Numbered from the stretch's first letter, positions 33,634 through 42,795 are shown. The stretch is 64,000 nt of DNA from an uncultured Piscinibacter sp. (GCF_937952055.1 NZ_CALFYO010000021.1:620001-684000); one strand, 5' to 3'. A program made the numbers and translations. The notes: generated by a model from the sequence alone, not told the origin.

Positions 33634-34288
33634 GGCGCAGCAACCAGTCGTGCAGCTCGGCGGTGGTATGGGCGACGTGGCGCGTGTCGAAGTCCTCGAA
33701 GGTCTCGTGCGCATGGGCGCCGTAGCTCACGCCGATCGCCGCCGCGCCGGCATTGGCGGCCAACTGCAGGTCGTGCGTGGTGTCGCCGATCATCAGCGTG
33801 CGCTCGGGCGCGACGCCGAACTCGTGCATCAGCTCGAGCAGCATCTGCGGGTCGGGCTTGGAGGCTGTCTCGTCGGCGGTGCGCGTGGCGTCGAACATGC
33901 CCTGCAGTTCCACCGTGCGCAGCGCCTCATCGAGCCCGCGGCGAGACTTGCCGGTGGCCACGCCGAGCCAGTGATGCCGCGCCTTCAGCGCATGCAGCAT
34001 GGGCAGCGTGCCTTCGAACAGCACGATCTCGTGCTGGCTGGCGAAGTAGTGGTGGCGGTAGCGCTCGCCGAGCTCCTTGTAGCGCTCGCGCGGCAGGTCG
34101 GGCGCGGCATGCTGCAGCGCCTCGATCAGGCCCATTCCGATCACGTAGCTGGCGTCGCGGTCGCTCGGCACCGGCACGCCCAGGTCGGCGCAGGCGGCCT
34201 GGATGCAGCGCGTGATCAGGGCGGTCGAGTCGAACAGCGTGCCGTCCCAATCGAACACGATCAGGTCGAACTGGCGGGGTCGGGTCAT
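33626..34288 (-). CDS. HAD-IA hydrolase, phosphoglycolate phosphatase-like
   Basis: 220 aa from ATG 34288. HAD motif I DWDGTLFDS (nucleophile and acid aspartates), motif II VATGKSRRGL, the lysine in ASKPDP and motif IV MIGDTTHDLQLA are intact, with a helical cap of the Gph type between motifs I and II. It dephosphorylates a small phosphometabolite, perhaps 2-phosphoglycolate; specificity cannot be read from sequence. Start overlaps the rluC stop by 4 bases. Confidence 0.92.
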   Translation of the reverse strand: MTRPRQFDLIVFDWDGTLFDSTALITRCIQAACADLGVPVPSDRDASYVIGMGLIEALQHAAPDLPRERYKELGERYRHHYFASQHEIVLFEGTLPMLHALKARHHWLGVATGKSRRGLDEALRTVELQGMFDATRTADETASKPDPQMLLELMHEFGVAPERTLMIGDTTHDLQLAANAGAAAIGVSYGAHAHETFEDFDTRHVAHTTAELHDWLLRHA

Positions 34289-35274
34289 GCGGGCAGCGTG
34301 TCGAGGAAGGCCTCGCATTCTGCCGGCAGCGGCACCTCCAGTTCGATCACCTCGCCGCTGGCGGGGTGCTGGAAGCGCAGCCGCTGCGCGTGCAGGAACA
34401 TGCGGCCGAAGTGCGCCGGTGCGCGCGCCAGCGCCTTGTTGAGCGCGAAGTCGCCGTACTTCGCGTCGCCGACGATCGGGTGCCCTTCGTGCGCAAGGTG
34501 CACGCGGATCTGGTGCGTGCGGCCGGTCTTGATCGTCACGTCGAGCAGCGTGAAGCCGGCGAAGCGCCGCGCCACCTTGACCAGCGTGATCGAGCGCTTG
34601 GCCTCGTCGTGGCCGGGCTCGACGGCGCGCACGCGGCGCTCGCCCTCCCCGGTGAGGAACTTGTGCAACGGCACGTCGATGACCTTCCTGCCCGCCGGCC
34701 AGGCGCCGATGACCAGCGCCGCGTAGCTTTTGCCCGTCTCGCGCGCGCGCAACTGATCCTGCAGCGCCACCAGCGCCGAACGCTTCTTCGCGATCAGCAG
34801 CAGGCCCGAGGTCTCCTTGTCGAGGCGGTGCACCAGTTCGAGGAACTTCGCGCCCGGCCGCGCCTGGCGCAGTTGCTCGATGACGCCGAAGCTCACCCCG
34901 CTGCCCCCGTGCACGGCCACGCCGGCGGGCTTGTCGACAGCGATCAGCTGTTCGTCCTCGTAGACCACCGGGAATTCGCGCGCCGGCGCAGGCGCCGTGT
35001 CGGGTCGTTCGGCCACGCGGACCGGCGGCACGCGCACCACGTCGCCAACGTGCAGCCGCGTGTCCGCCGAGGCACGTCCCTTGTTGACGCGCACCTCGCC
35101 GGAGCGGATGACACGGTAGACATGGGTCTTGGGCACGCCCTTGAGCAGCCGGATGAGGTAGTTGTCCAGCCGCTGGCCCTGCGACCCTTCGTCGACCGTG
35201 AGGCGCAGCACGCTCGGCAACTTGCCGCCCGCGGCGGCCGGCTTGGCTTTCCCCCCTATAATCGGCCGGTCCAC
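34285..35274 (-). CDS. rluC: 23S rRNA pseudouridine synthase RluC
   Basis: About 329 aa from GTG 35274. An N-terminal S4 RNA-binding domain (QRLDNYLIRLLKGVPKTHVY, RSGEVRVNKGRA) precedes the pseudouridine synthase domain with the catalytic aspartate in LVHRLDKETSGLLL and the conserved TGRTHQIRVHLAHEGHPIVG. RluC modifies U955, U2504 and U2580 of 23S rRNA in E. coli. The start is uncertain: no ATG is available and GTG 35211 further in is also possible. The gene is divergent from rne, and the rne -10 box lies inside its first codons if 35274 is right. Confidence 0.93.
   Translation of the reverse strand: MDRPIIGGKAKPAAAGGKLPSVLRLTVDEGSQGQRLDNYLIRLLKGVPKTHVYRVIRSGEVRVNKGRASADTRLHVGDVVRVPPVRVAERPDTAPAPAREFPVVYEDEQLIAVDKPAGVAVHGGSGVSFGVIEQLRQARPGAKFLELVHRLDKETSGLLLIAKKRSALVALQDQLRARETGKSYAALVIGAWPAGRKVIDVPLHKFLTGEGERRVRAVEPGHDEAKRSITLVKVARRFAGFTLLDVTIKTGRTHQIRVHLAHEGHPIVGDAKYGDFALNKALARAPAHFGRMFLHAQRLRFQHPASGEVIELEVPLPAECEAFLDTLPA
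35257..35262 (+). promoter_or_regulatory. -10 box of the likely rne promoter
   Basis: A perfect sigma-70 -10 hexamer, TATAAT, stands out in GC-rich sequence on the plus strand just upstream of the long region leading to rne. The hexamer 17 bases further upstream is a poor -35. Transcription would begin near 35269, giving a leader of about 630 nt. The box lies over the 5' end of the divergent rluC. Confidence 0.55.
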
Positions 35275-35901
35275 GTCGTGCTCTAAGTGCTTGATTCTTA
35301 GGAGTTTAGCCTCGCAGGCACGACGGGCGGGCCGCTCAGGAGAGCGGTTCATCCGGTGATGCAACGCAACGTTGCCCGGTCGGGCGCCGTCCCCACGTGA
35401 CGGCGCGGTCCGTGGAGCGCTGCGGCAGAGCAAACGAAGAACGAACCACCCAACAAGGTTTTCCGGACAGGAGACAAACCGGCCGAGCACGAGGGCGCGA
35501 GCCCCGCCGACGCCACCGTCTCTTGTCTGCGTCCAGTGATCCAGCGGATGTTGTTCCCGATCCCCCACACCCCGCGCCGCGAGCGTGAGCCTGCCAGGCC
35601 GGTTGCCTGCGCCGCGCCGTTGCGCCCGGGTGCAAGGTGGCCTCGGACCGTGAACCTCCTCGCAGCGCTCAGCCGGCCCACGAGGCCCGGGCCAGCGCTG
35701 ATTGCCGCCTCCCCCACTGCCACGCACGCGCCAACGCTGCCCTTGCGGCCGGTCTGCTGACCGGCTCCGCATCCGACAGTCCAGGGCGATTCCTTCCGGT
35801 TCCCACGCGTTTCTCGTGCATCGAAGCGTCGCCTCCTGCCTCCGGCGGGCGGTGACTGTTGGCAATGCGCCGCTCGACGAGTCGGCGCTGGAGGAATGCA
35901 C
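35275..35901 (+). other. Long non-coding leader of rne (about 630 nt)
   Basis: No credible gene is found on either strand here; the open frames have shadow composition. A leader of comparable size precedes rne in E. coli, where RNase E cuts it to control its own level; the same is inferred here. Visible structure: a 6-bp hairpin CCGCTC-AGGA-GAGCGG (35332-35347), the palindrome GCAACGTTGC soon after, and an A/C-rich unpaired-looking stretch around 35430-35480, which would suit RNase E entry. A GGAGGA at 35890-35895 serves rne. Confidence 0.6.
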
Positions 35902-38775
35902 ATGAAGCGCATGCTGATCAATGCGACGCAGCAGGAAGAGCGTCGCCTGGCGATCGTCGACGGCCAGAAACTGCTCGACTTCGAAACCGAGATCGAGGGG
36001 CGCGAGCAGCGCAAGGGCAACATCTACAAGGCCGTGGTGACGCGCGTCGAGCCGTCGCTGGAGGCCTGCTTCGTCGACTACGGCGAAGACCGCCACGGCT
36101 TCCTGCCGTTCAAGGAGATCGCCAAGGAGTACTTCAAGCAGGGCGTCAGCGTCCGCGACGCGAAGATCCAGGACGTCATCTCCAACGGCCAGGAACTGCT
36201 TGTGCAGGTCGAGAAGGAGGAGCGCGGCAACAAGGGCGCGGCGCTGACCACCTTCGTCTCGCTGGCGGGGCGCTATCTCGTGCTGATGCCCAACAACCCG
36301 CGCGGCGGCGGCGTCAGCCGGCGCATCGAGGGCGAGGACCGCGAGGAGCTCAAGGAGAACCTCGAATCGCTCGACTACCCCAAGGGCATGAGCCTGATTG
36401 CCCGCACCGCCGGCATCGGCCGCTCGGCCGCCGAGCTGCAGTGGGACCTCAACTACATGCTCAAGCTGTGGGAGGCGATCGACGGCGCGGCCAAGTCGGG
36501 CAAGGGCGCCTTCCTCATCTACCAGGAGTCGTCGCTGGTGATCCGCGCGATCCGCGACTACTTCACCGCCGACATCGGCGAGATCCTGATCGACACGGAC
36601 GACATCTACGACCAGGCGCTGCAGTTCATGACCCACGTGATGCCGGAGACGGCGCACAAGGTCAAGCGCTACCGCGACGATGCGCCGCTGTTCAGCCGCT
36701 TCCAGATCGAGCATCAGATCGAGACGGCATTCAGCCGCACCGTCAACCTGCCCTCGGGCGGGGCGATCGTGATCGACCACACCGAGGCGCTGGTGTCGGT
36801 GGACGTGAACTCGGCACGCAGCACGCGCGGCAGCGACATCGAGGAAACCGCGACACGTACCAACCTCGAGGCGGCCGACGAGATCGCGCGCCAGATGCGC
36901 CTGCGCGACCTCGGCGGGCTGATCGTCGTCGACTTCATCGACATGGAGGAAAGCAAGAACCGCCGCGAGGTGGAGACACGCCTGCGCGACGCGCTGCGCC
37001 AGGACCGCGCGCGCGTGCAGTTCAGCTCGATCTCCAAGTTCGGCCTGCTCGAACTGAGCCGCCAGCGCCTGCGCCCGGCGCTCAGCGAAGGCAGCCACAT
37101 CACCTGCCCGCGCTGCAACGGCACCGGCCACATCCGCGACACCGAGAGCTCGGCGCTGCAGATCCTGCGCATGGTGCAGGAGGAGTCGATGAAGGAGAAC
37201 ACCGCCGCCGTGCACGTGCAGGTGCCGGTGGAGGTGGTGTCGTTCCTGCTCAACGAGAAGCGCACCGAGATCACCAAGATCGAGCTGAAGCAGCGCGTCA
37301 CGGTGCTGCTGGTGCCGAACAAGAACCTCGAGACGCCGAACTACCGCCTCGAGCGCCTGCGCCACGACGATCCGCGGCTGGAGAACCTGCAGGCCAGCTA
37401 CTCGATGATCGACGAAGTCGAGGAAGAGGTCGGCATCACGCGCCGCGAGAAGGTCAAGGCCAAGCAGGAGCCGGTGATCAAGGGCATCCTGCCCGACGCG
37501 CCCGCGCCGCAGCCGGTGGCCAAGCCCGAGCCGGTCGCGGCAGCGCCCGCTCCGGTCGCCGCACCGGTGGCCGCTGCGCCGACGCCGGCCGGCACCGGCT
37601 TCTTCGGCTGGGTGAAGCGCCTGTTCGGCGCCGGTGAGACGAGCGCGCCGACGCCGGCAACCGCGCCGGCCGCTGCGCCGACACCGGCAGCCGCGCCGCG
37701 CAAGGAGGGCCGGGGCGACCGCGGTGGCCGTGGCGGCCGCGACGGGCGGCGCGGTGAGCGTGGCGAACGTGGCGGCGAGACCCGTGCCGAGGGACGCAAC
37801 GGCCGGGAAGGCAAAGACGGTCGTGGCCGTCGTGCCGAACGCCCCGAGGGGGCAGAAGTCCCGCGCAGCGAAGCCGGCGCCGAGTCGCGCGGCGAGGGCC
37901 GGCGCGGTGGCCGTGCGGAGCGAGGCGAGCGTGGCGAACGCGCCGGCGAGCGTGCCGAGCGCCGGCCGGCGCCAGAGGCCGCCGAAGCCGTGCCGGTGCA
38001 GGCGTTCGTCGACACCGTGCCGACGAGCGAGCCTGTGGCCGAGGGCGAGGCCCAGGGCGAACGCGGCAGCCGGCGCCGCAACCGCCGCGGCCGCGGCGGT
38101 CGCGATCGCGACGAGTCGCGGGCCGCTGAGGTGACGTCCGAGGCCGTGGCCGGCGAGGCGCCGGTCCTGGCCGAGGGAGAGACCGTCAGCGAGCCGGCCG
38201 CGCTCGAAGCCGCCGAGTTGACGCCGACCGGCGCCGAAGGCGAGGAGCGTGAGAGCCGTCGACGCGGACGTGGCCGCGACCGCCAGCGCCGCGATCGGCG
38301 CGACGAAGCGGCAACGAGCGGCGAGCCGATGAGCGGCGAAGCAGCACCGCAGGCCGCCGCCGAGGCGATCACCGAAGCCGTGGCGGAAGTGGCGCCGCTC
38401 GCGGCGCCGGAAGCCGTGCCGTCGGCCGAGTCGGAGCCCCTGGCGTCCACCGCCGGCGAGCCCGCGGCCGTCGCCGTGGCGCCCTCCCCCGCGCCGGCGG
38501 TCGCCCGCGTCGAGCCCTTCGTGCTGCCCGCCGATCAACTCGCCGCGGTCGCCGAAGCGGCCGGTCTGCTGTGGGTGAACTCGGATGCCGAGAAGATCCG
38601 CGCCGTGCAGGAAGCGATGGCGAGCGAGCCGAAACCGGTGCACGTGCCGCGCGAGCGCAAGCCGGTGGTGCAGGTGGACGAAGGTCCGCTGGTGCTCGTC
38701 GAAACGCGCAAGGATCTGTCGCAGATCACCTTGCCTTTCGACACCAGCGCACAGGAGTCGCGGCCCTCCGCCTGA
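35902..38775 (+). CDS. rne: Ribonuclease E
   Basis: 957 aa from ATG 35902, six bases after GGAGGA. N-terminal catalytic half: S1 domain (~35-120), catalytic aspartates in SVDVNSARS and IVVDFIDM, and the zinc-link CPRCNGTG that joins the dimers. After ~residue 500 the chain is low-complexity: Pro/Ala-rich linkers, then Arg/Glu/Gly repeats (GERGERGG-like) that form the RNA-binding degradosome scaffold. A short amphipathic segment FFGWVKRLFG (~570) and a conserved-looking C-terminal end (LLWVNSDAEKIRAVQEA, then LVLVETRKDLSQITLPFD) interrupt the disorder and probably bind membrane or partners. The gene is monocistronic, convergent with nagZ. Confidence 0.97.
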   Translation: MKRMLINATQQEERRLAIVDGQKLLDFETEIEGREQRKGNIYKAVVTRVEPSLEACFVDYGEDRHGFLPFKEIAKEYFKQGVSVRDAKIQDVISNGQELLVQVEKEERGNKGAALTTFVSLAGRYLVLMPNNPRGGGVSRRIEGEDREELKENLESLDYPKGMSLIARTAGIGRSAAELQWDLNYMLKLWEAIDGAAKSGKGAFLIYQESSLVIRAIRDYFTADIGEILIDTDDIYDQALQFMTHVMPETAHKVKRYRDDAPLFSRFQIEHQIETAFSRTVNLPSGGAIVIDHTEALVSVDVNSARSTRGSDIEETATRTNLEAADEIARQMRLRDLGGLIVVDFIDMEESKNRREVETRLRDALRQDRARVQFSSISKFGLLELSRQRLRPALSEGSHITCPRCNGTGHIRDTESSALQILRMVQEESMKENTAAVHVQVPVEVVSFLLNEKRTEITKIELKQRVTVLLVPNKNLETPNYRLERLRHDDPRLENLQASYSMIDEVEEEVGITRREKVKAKQEPVIKGILPDAPAPQPVAKPEPVAAAPAPVAAPVAAAPTPAGTGFFGWVKRLFGAGETSAPTPATAPAAAPTPAAAPRKEGRGDRGGRGGRDGRRGERGERGGETRAEGRNGREGKDGRGRRAERPEGAEVPRSEAGAESRGEGRRGGRAERGERGERAGERAERRPAPEAAEAVPVQAFVDTVPTSEPVAEGEAQGERGSRRRNRRGRGGRDRDESRAAEVTSEAVAGEAPVLAEGETVSEPAALEAAELTPTGAEGEERESRRRGRGRDRQRRDRRDEAATSGEPMSGEAAPQAAAEAITEAVAEVAPLAAPEAVPSAESEPLASTAGEPAAVAVAPSPAPAVARVEPFVLPADQLAAVAEAAGLLWVNSDAEKIRAVQEAMASEPKPVHVPRERKPVVQVDEGPLVLVETRKDLSQITLPFDTSAQESRPSA

Positions 38776-38784
38776 GCGCGGCCC

Positions 38785-38833
38785 GACACGACACGACGCT
38801 GCCGCGGCTCGTGCCCGGCGGCGTCGTCGTGTC
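38785..38833. terminator. Hairpin between convergent rne and nagZ
   Basis: Arms GACACGACACGACG (38785-38798) and CGTCGTCGTGTC (38822-38833) pair almost completely around a GC-rich loop, right between the two convergent stop codons. There is no T-run on either side, so intrinsic termination would be weak; it may instead stabilise 3' ends. Confidence 0.45.
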
Positions 38834-38841
38834 AGGGTCCT

Positions 38842-39897
38842 TCAGGGCAGGCGCTCGAGGGCGTGCTGGTACTGCGGGTCGTGCATCAGTTCGTCCCAGG
38901 ACAGCGGCCGGGTCTGCGGCAGCAGGCGGACGCGGCGGTCCTCGCTGTCGGGGTCGAGCTGCCAGCGGCCTTGTTCGAGCCCCTGCGCCAGCCCGTCGAG
39001 CAGGGCATCGACCGCCGCGCCTCCATCGACCGACTGGTTGCACAGCAGCACGAGGTCGCATCCAGCGGACAGAGCGATCGCCGCAGCCTCGGCGTAGCCG
39101 ACCTCGACGCCGCCGACACGCCGCGCACCTTCCATGCTGAGGTCATCGCTGAACACTGCACCGGTGAAGCCCAGCTGCTGACGCAGGATCTCCTTCAGCC
39201 AGCGCGGCGAGAAACCGGCAGGGTGGGCATCGACCTTCGGGTAGATGACATGGGCCGGCATCACGCTGGCCAGGCTGGTGGAGAGCCACTCGTAGGGCAT
39301 GGCATCGTCGGCGAGGATGGCCTTCAGGCTGCGCCGGTCCACCGGCACTTCGGTGTGGCTGTCCGCCTTGACGTAGCCGTGACCGGGGAAGTGCTTGCCG
39401 CAGTTGGCCATGCCGGCCATCAGCAGGCCATGCATCAGGCTCTTGGCCAGCAGCGTCGTCACGCGCGCATCGCGGTGGAAGGCACGGTCGCCGATCACGC
39501 TGCTGTCGCCGTGGTCGAGGTCGAGCACCGGCGTGAAGCTGAGGTCCACGCCGCAGGCGCGCAGCTCGGCGCCGAGCACATGTCCGGCCGCGGTGGCGGC
39601 GGCGGTGGCGGTCAGCGGGTCCTGCATCCACATCTCGCCGAGCATGCGCATCGCCGGCAGGTGGGTGAAGCCGTCGGTGCGGAAGCGCTGCACGCGGCCG
39701 CCCTCGTGGTCGACGCAGATCAGCAGGTCGGGTCGCAACGCCTTGATCTCTGCGGTCAGCTCGACGAGCTGCCGGCGGTCGGCCCAGTTGCGCGCGAACA
39801 GGATCATGCCTCCGGTCAGCGGGTGCACCAGGCGCCGGCGGTCGTCGGCGTTCAGCGCCGTGCCGGCGATGTCGAGGATGACGGGTGAGTGGCTCAT
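38842..39897 (-). CDS. nagZ: Beta-N-acetylhexosaminidase (GH3), peptidoglycan recycling
   Basis: 351 aa from ATG 39897. A GH3 cytoplasmic enzyme releasing GlcNAc from 1,6-anhydromuropeptides. ICVDHEGGRVQRFR, CGKHFPGHGYVKADSHTEVP (with the Asp/His catalytic loop) and the nucleophile aspartate in FSDDLSMEGA are diagnostic. ATG overlaps the acpS stop by 4 bases; the frame upstream of it is a shadow. The product controls muropeptides that signal AmpC induction in related bacteria. Confidence 0.96.
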   Translation of the reverse strand: MSHSPVILDIAGTALNADDRRRLVHPLTGGMILFARNWADRRQLVELTAEIKALRPDLLICVDHEGGRVQRFRTDGFTHLPAMRMLGEMWMQDPLTATAAATAAGHVLGAELRACGVDLSFTPVLDLDHGDSSVIGDRAFHRDARVTTLLAKSLMHGLLMAGMANCGKHFPGHGYVKADSHTEVPVDRRSLKAILADDAMPYEWLSTSLASVMPAHVIYPKVDAHPAGFSPRWLKEILRQQLGFTGAVFSDDLSMEGARRVGGVEVGYAEAAAIALSAGCDLVLLCNQSVDGGAAVDALLDGLAQGLEQGRWQLDPDSEDRRVRLLPQTRPLSWDELMHDPQYQHALERLP

Positions 39898-40295
39898 CGA
39901 GGGTCCTTGGTTTCGACCACGACGAAGCTCGCCGCGAAGTCGGTTTCGTCGCTGACGCTGACATGCGCGCGCAAGCCGCGCGATTCGAACCATTCGGCCA
40001 GCGCGCCGTGCAGACGGATCTCTGGCTTGCCGCTGCGCGCCTTGACGATCTCGCAGTCGCGCCAGGTCATCGGCATGCGCATGCCCATGCCGATGGCCTT
40101 GGAGAAGGCCTCCTTCGCCGAGAAGCGCGTGGCCAGGTAGCTGATGCCGCGCGACTCGACGCGCGCCAGCCGTTCGCGGAACACTTCGATCTCGTGTGCG
40201 CCGAGCACCTTCAGCGCAAAACGCTCGCCGCGCCGTGCAAAGGTCTCGCGCATGCGGCGGATGTCGCAGATGTCGGTGCCGATGCCGTAGATCAC
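39894..40295 (-). CDS. acpS: Holo-[acyl-carrier-protein] synthase
   Basis: 133 aa, GTG start at 40295. It transfers 4'-phosphopantetheine from CoA to the serine of AcpP (encoded at 52917-53159). The Mg2+ and CoA motif GIGTDICDIRR and the helix RFSAKEAFSKAIGMGM are intact, as is the end HVSVSDETDFAASFVVVE. It follows pdxJ after 7 bases, an arrangement (pdxJ-acpS) widespread in proteobacteria. Confidence 0.97.
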   Translation of the reverse strand: MIYGIGTDICDIRRMRETFARRGERFALKVLGAHEIEVFRERLARVESRGISYLATRFSAKEAFSKAIGMGMRMPMTWRDCEIVKARSGKPEIRLHGALAEWFESRGLRAHVSVSDETDFAASFVVVETKDPR

Positions 40296-40302
40296 GACGG
40301 CG

Positions 40303-41100
40303 CTACGCGTAGGCGCGGTGGATGCAGCGCAGGTAGTCGCGCACCGTCTCGCCGAGGCCGAGCTCGAGGGCGTCGGCGATCAGCGCGTGGCCGATCGACA
40401 CCTCCTGCACGCTGGGCACGGCACGCAGGAAGTCGGTGAGGTTGTCGCGATTCAGGTCGTGGCCGGCGTTCAGGCCCAGGCCCTCGGCGAGCGCGGCCTG
40501 CGCAGCCGCCGCGAAGCCGGCGGTCACCTCCGCCTGTTGGGGCGTGCCGTAGGCGCGTGCATAGGTCTCGGTGTAGAGCTCGACACGGTCGGCGCCGGCC
40601 TCGCGCGCGCCTCGCATCTGCGTCGGCTCCGGATCCATGAACAGGCTGACGCGCAGACCCATCGCTTTCGACTCGGCGACCAGCGGGGTCAGCCGCGCCA
40701 GATCCTGCGGGAAGCGCCAGCCGTGGTCGGAGGTCGGCTGGTCGACGCTGTCGGGCACGAAGGTCACCTGGTGCACCGGCAACCCGCGTTGCACCAGGTC
40801 GCGCACGCAGTCCATCAGGTTGTGGAAGGGGTTGCCCTCGATGTTGTACTCGGCCTGCGACCACGACTTCAGCAGTTCGCCGAGCTCGACCACGTCGTGC
40901 GGCCGGATGTGCCGCTGATCGGGCCGGGGGTGCACGGTGATGCCCTGGCAGCCGGCTTCGAGCGCGAGCGTTGCGGCGCGCGTGACGCTGGGAATGCCGA
41001 TCGCACGCGTGTTGCGCAGCAGCGCCACCTTGTTGAGGTTGACCGAGAGCGCGGTCAGGCCGCGGTGGGCATCGAGGCCGGTGGTGAGCAGCGGATTCAT
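40303..41100 (-). CDS. pdxJ: Pyridoxine 5'-phosphate synthase
   Basis: 265 aa, a TIM-barrel enzyme that condenses 1-deoxyxylulose 5-phosphate with 3-amino-2-oxopropyl phosphate in vitamin B6 synthesis. LSVNLNKVALLRNTRA, GITVHPRPDQRHIRPHDV, TFVPDSVDQPTSDHGW and GLGLNAGHDLNRDNL are family motifs. ATG 41100 shares one base with the recO stop. Longer upstream frames are shadows over recO. Confidence 0.97.
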   Translation of the reverse strand: MNPLLTTGLDAHRGLTALSVNLNKVALLRNTRAIGIPSVTRAATLALEAGCQGITVHPRPDQRHIRPHDVVELGELLKSWSQAEYNIEGNPFHNLMDCVRDLVQRGLPVHQVTFVPDSVDQPTSDHGWRFPQDLARLTPLVAESKAMGLRVSLFMDPEPTQMRGAREAGADRVELYTETYARAYGTPQQAEVTAGFAAAAQAALAEGLGLNAGHDLNRDNLTDFLRAVPSVQEVSIGHALIADALELGLGETVRDYLRCIHRAYA

Positions 41101-41864
41101 CAGAGATGGCGGAGGTCGTGCATCACCTGGCGGGTGCGCAAGGGGCTGGAGCCGAGATGATAGTGAAGCAGCCCGCGCAGCTGCAGCTTGAGCGGGGGCA
41201 GCGCCAGCGCACAGGTCTGCTGCAACGCTTCCTGGCCGCCATGCTGAAGTGCCGCCTGCAGACCGACCAGCACCGCGCCGGGCACACCCGCCTCGTCGTC
41301 GTGCGCCTCGGTGACACCGGCCTCGGGACGCAGCGCGTAGAGCGCCTGCGCCTGCAGCGGCTGCTGCGTCAGCGTGGCCAGGCCGAGGTCCGGCAGCAGA
41401 CCGATCTCCTTGAGCAGCGTGAGCTCGAAGGCGCGCAGCGCGGCTTGCGTGCGCAGATCCTCGCCGGCGCCGAGGCCGGGCAGCGTCTGCGCATAGGCGT
41501 CGAACAGTGCCGGATGCGGGTCGTGCCTCGCGAGCAGCTTCATCAGCAGTTCGTTGAGGTAGAAGCCGCTGAACAGCGCCGCGCCGGTGAGCATGGCCTC
41601 GCCACCGCCCCATTCGGCCTGGCGCAGCGTCTGGATGTCGCCCGCTGCCTCGGCTTCCGGCACCCGGCCGAGCGACACGTTGACGCGCTGGAACGGCAGC
41701 AGCACGGCACGCAGGTTGGAGTGAGGCTTCTTCGCGCCCTTGGCCGCCACCGCCACCCGTCCCAGGGAGCGTGTGAAGAGGTCGAGGATGAGGCTGGACT
41801 CGCTCCAGTCGTAGCGGTGCAGCACGTAGGCCGCCAGCGGTGCCGCGCCGCGCGCCGTCGCCAT
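41100..41864 (-). CDS. recO: DNA repair protein RecO
   Basis: 254 aa. RecO binds ssDNA-SSB and, with RecR, loads RecA at gaps. The N-terminal OB fold is visible (AAYVLHRYDWSESSLILDLF and GRVAVAAKGAKKP), followed by the all-helical domain (LFSGFYLNELLMKLLARHDP). No zinc-cysteine quartet is seen, as in E. coli RecO. It starts 4 bases after era. Confidence 0.95.
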   Translation of the reverse strand: MATARGAAPLAAYVLHRYDWSESSLILDLFTRSLGRVAVAAKGAKKPHSNLRAVLLPFQRVNVSLGRVPEAEAAGDIQTLRQAEWGGGEAMLTGAALFSGFYLNELLMKLLARHDPHPALFDAYAQTLPGLGAGEDLRTQAALRAFELTLLKEIGLLPDLGLATLTQQPLQAQALYALRPEAGVTEAHDDEAGVPGAVLVGLQAALQHGGQEALQQTCALALPPLKLQLRGLLHYHLGSSPLRTRQVMHDLRHL

Positions 41865-41868
41865 GGCG

Positions 41869-42795
41869 CTACTCGTAGCCGTAGCTGCGCAGATGGTCCT
41901 CGTCCGCCGCCCAGCCGGAGCGCACCTTGACGAACAGCTCGAGAAACACCTTCGCCTCCATCAGCGACTCGAGTTCCTGGCGGGCCTCGGAGCCGATGCG
42001 CTTGAGCCGCTCGCCGCCGGCGCCGATGATCATGCCCTTGTGCGCGTCACGCTCGACAACGATCGAGGCGGCGATGCGGCGCAGATTGCCCTCCTCCTCG
42101 AACCTGTCGATCACGACCGTCGACGTATAGGGCAGTTCGTCGCCGGTGAGGCGGAACAGCTTCTCGCGAATGATCTCGCTGGCGAGGAAGCGGTCGCTGC
42201 GGTCGGTCAGCGCGTCTTCCTCGTAGAACCAGGCCTGCTTGGGCAGGTAGGGCCTGACGATCTGCAGCAGGCGGTCCGCGTCGGCCTGCTTCTTCGCGGA
42301 CAGCGGCACGAATTCCGCGAACGCGTGTCGGTCCTGCATGCCCTTCAGCCAGGGCGCCAGTTCGCCGCGGCGATGTACGGCGTCGAGCTTGTTGGCGATC
42401 AGGAACACAGGCTTGCCCTTCATCGCCTCGCCCTGGATCAGCGACAGCACCTTGGCGTCGTCCAAGCCGAAGCGGCCGGCCTCGACGACGAACAACACCA
42501 CGTCGACGTCGGCCAAGACGCCCTGCACGGTGCGGTTCAGCGTGCGGTTCAGCGCGGCGCCGTGGCGGGTCTGGAAGCCGGGCGTATCGACGAAGACGAA
42601 CTGCGTCTCGCCCACCGTGCGGATGCCGGTGATGCGGTGGCGTGTGGTCTGAGCCTTCGCCGAGGTGATGCTGATCTTCTGGCCGACCAGCGCATTGAGC
42701 AGCGTCGACTTGCCGACGTTGGGCCGGCCGACGATGGCGATCAGCCCGCAGCGCTGCGCCGCGGGGGGCTCTTCCGCTTCAGGCTTGTCGCTCAT
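41869..42795 (-). CDS. era: GTPase Era
   Basis: 308 aa. GTPase with KH domain that binds the 3' end of 16S rRNA in 30S assembly. G1 VGRPNVGKSTLLN, G2 TRHRITGI, G3 VDTPGF, G4 NKLD and the KH domain GMIIGAGGERLKRIGSEAR are present. ATG overlaps the rnc stop by 4 bases, the usual rnc-era coupling. Confidence 0.98.
   Translation of the reverse strand: MSDKPEAEEPPAAQRCGLIAIVGRPNVGKSTLLNALVGQKISITSAKAQTTRHRITGIRTVGETQFVFVDTPGFQTRHGAALNRTLNRTVQGVLADVDVVLFVVEAGRFGLDDAKVLSLIQGEAMKGKPVFLIANKLDAVHRRGELAPWLKGMQDRHAFAEFVPLSAKKQADADRLLQIVRPYLPKQAWFYEEDALTDRSDRFLASEIIREKLFRLTGDELPYTSTVVIDRFEEEGNLRRIAASIVVERDAHKGMIIGAGGERLKRIGSEARQELESLMEAKVFLELFVKVRSGWAADEDHLRSYGYE

Noticed and set aside
37690..38340. Repetitive Arg/Glu/Gly codons suggesting a DNA repeat or frameshift
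   Set aside because: They are the low-complexity scaffold of RNase E; the frame stays open and codon use is normal, so no repeat element is called.
34285..38643. 1452-aa frame antisense to rne continuing into rluC
   Set aside because: Only the last part (from 35274 down) is the real rluC; the rest mirrors rne codons and has repetitive Gly/Leu/Arg composition.
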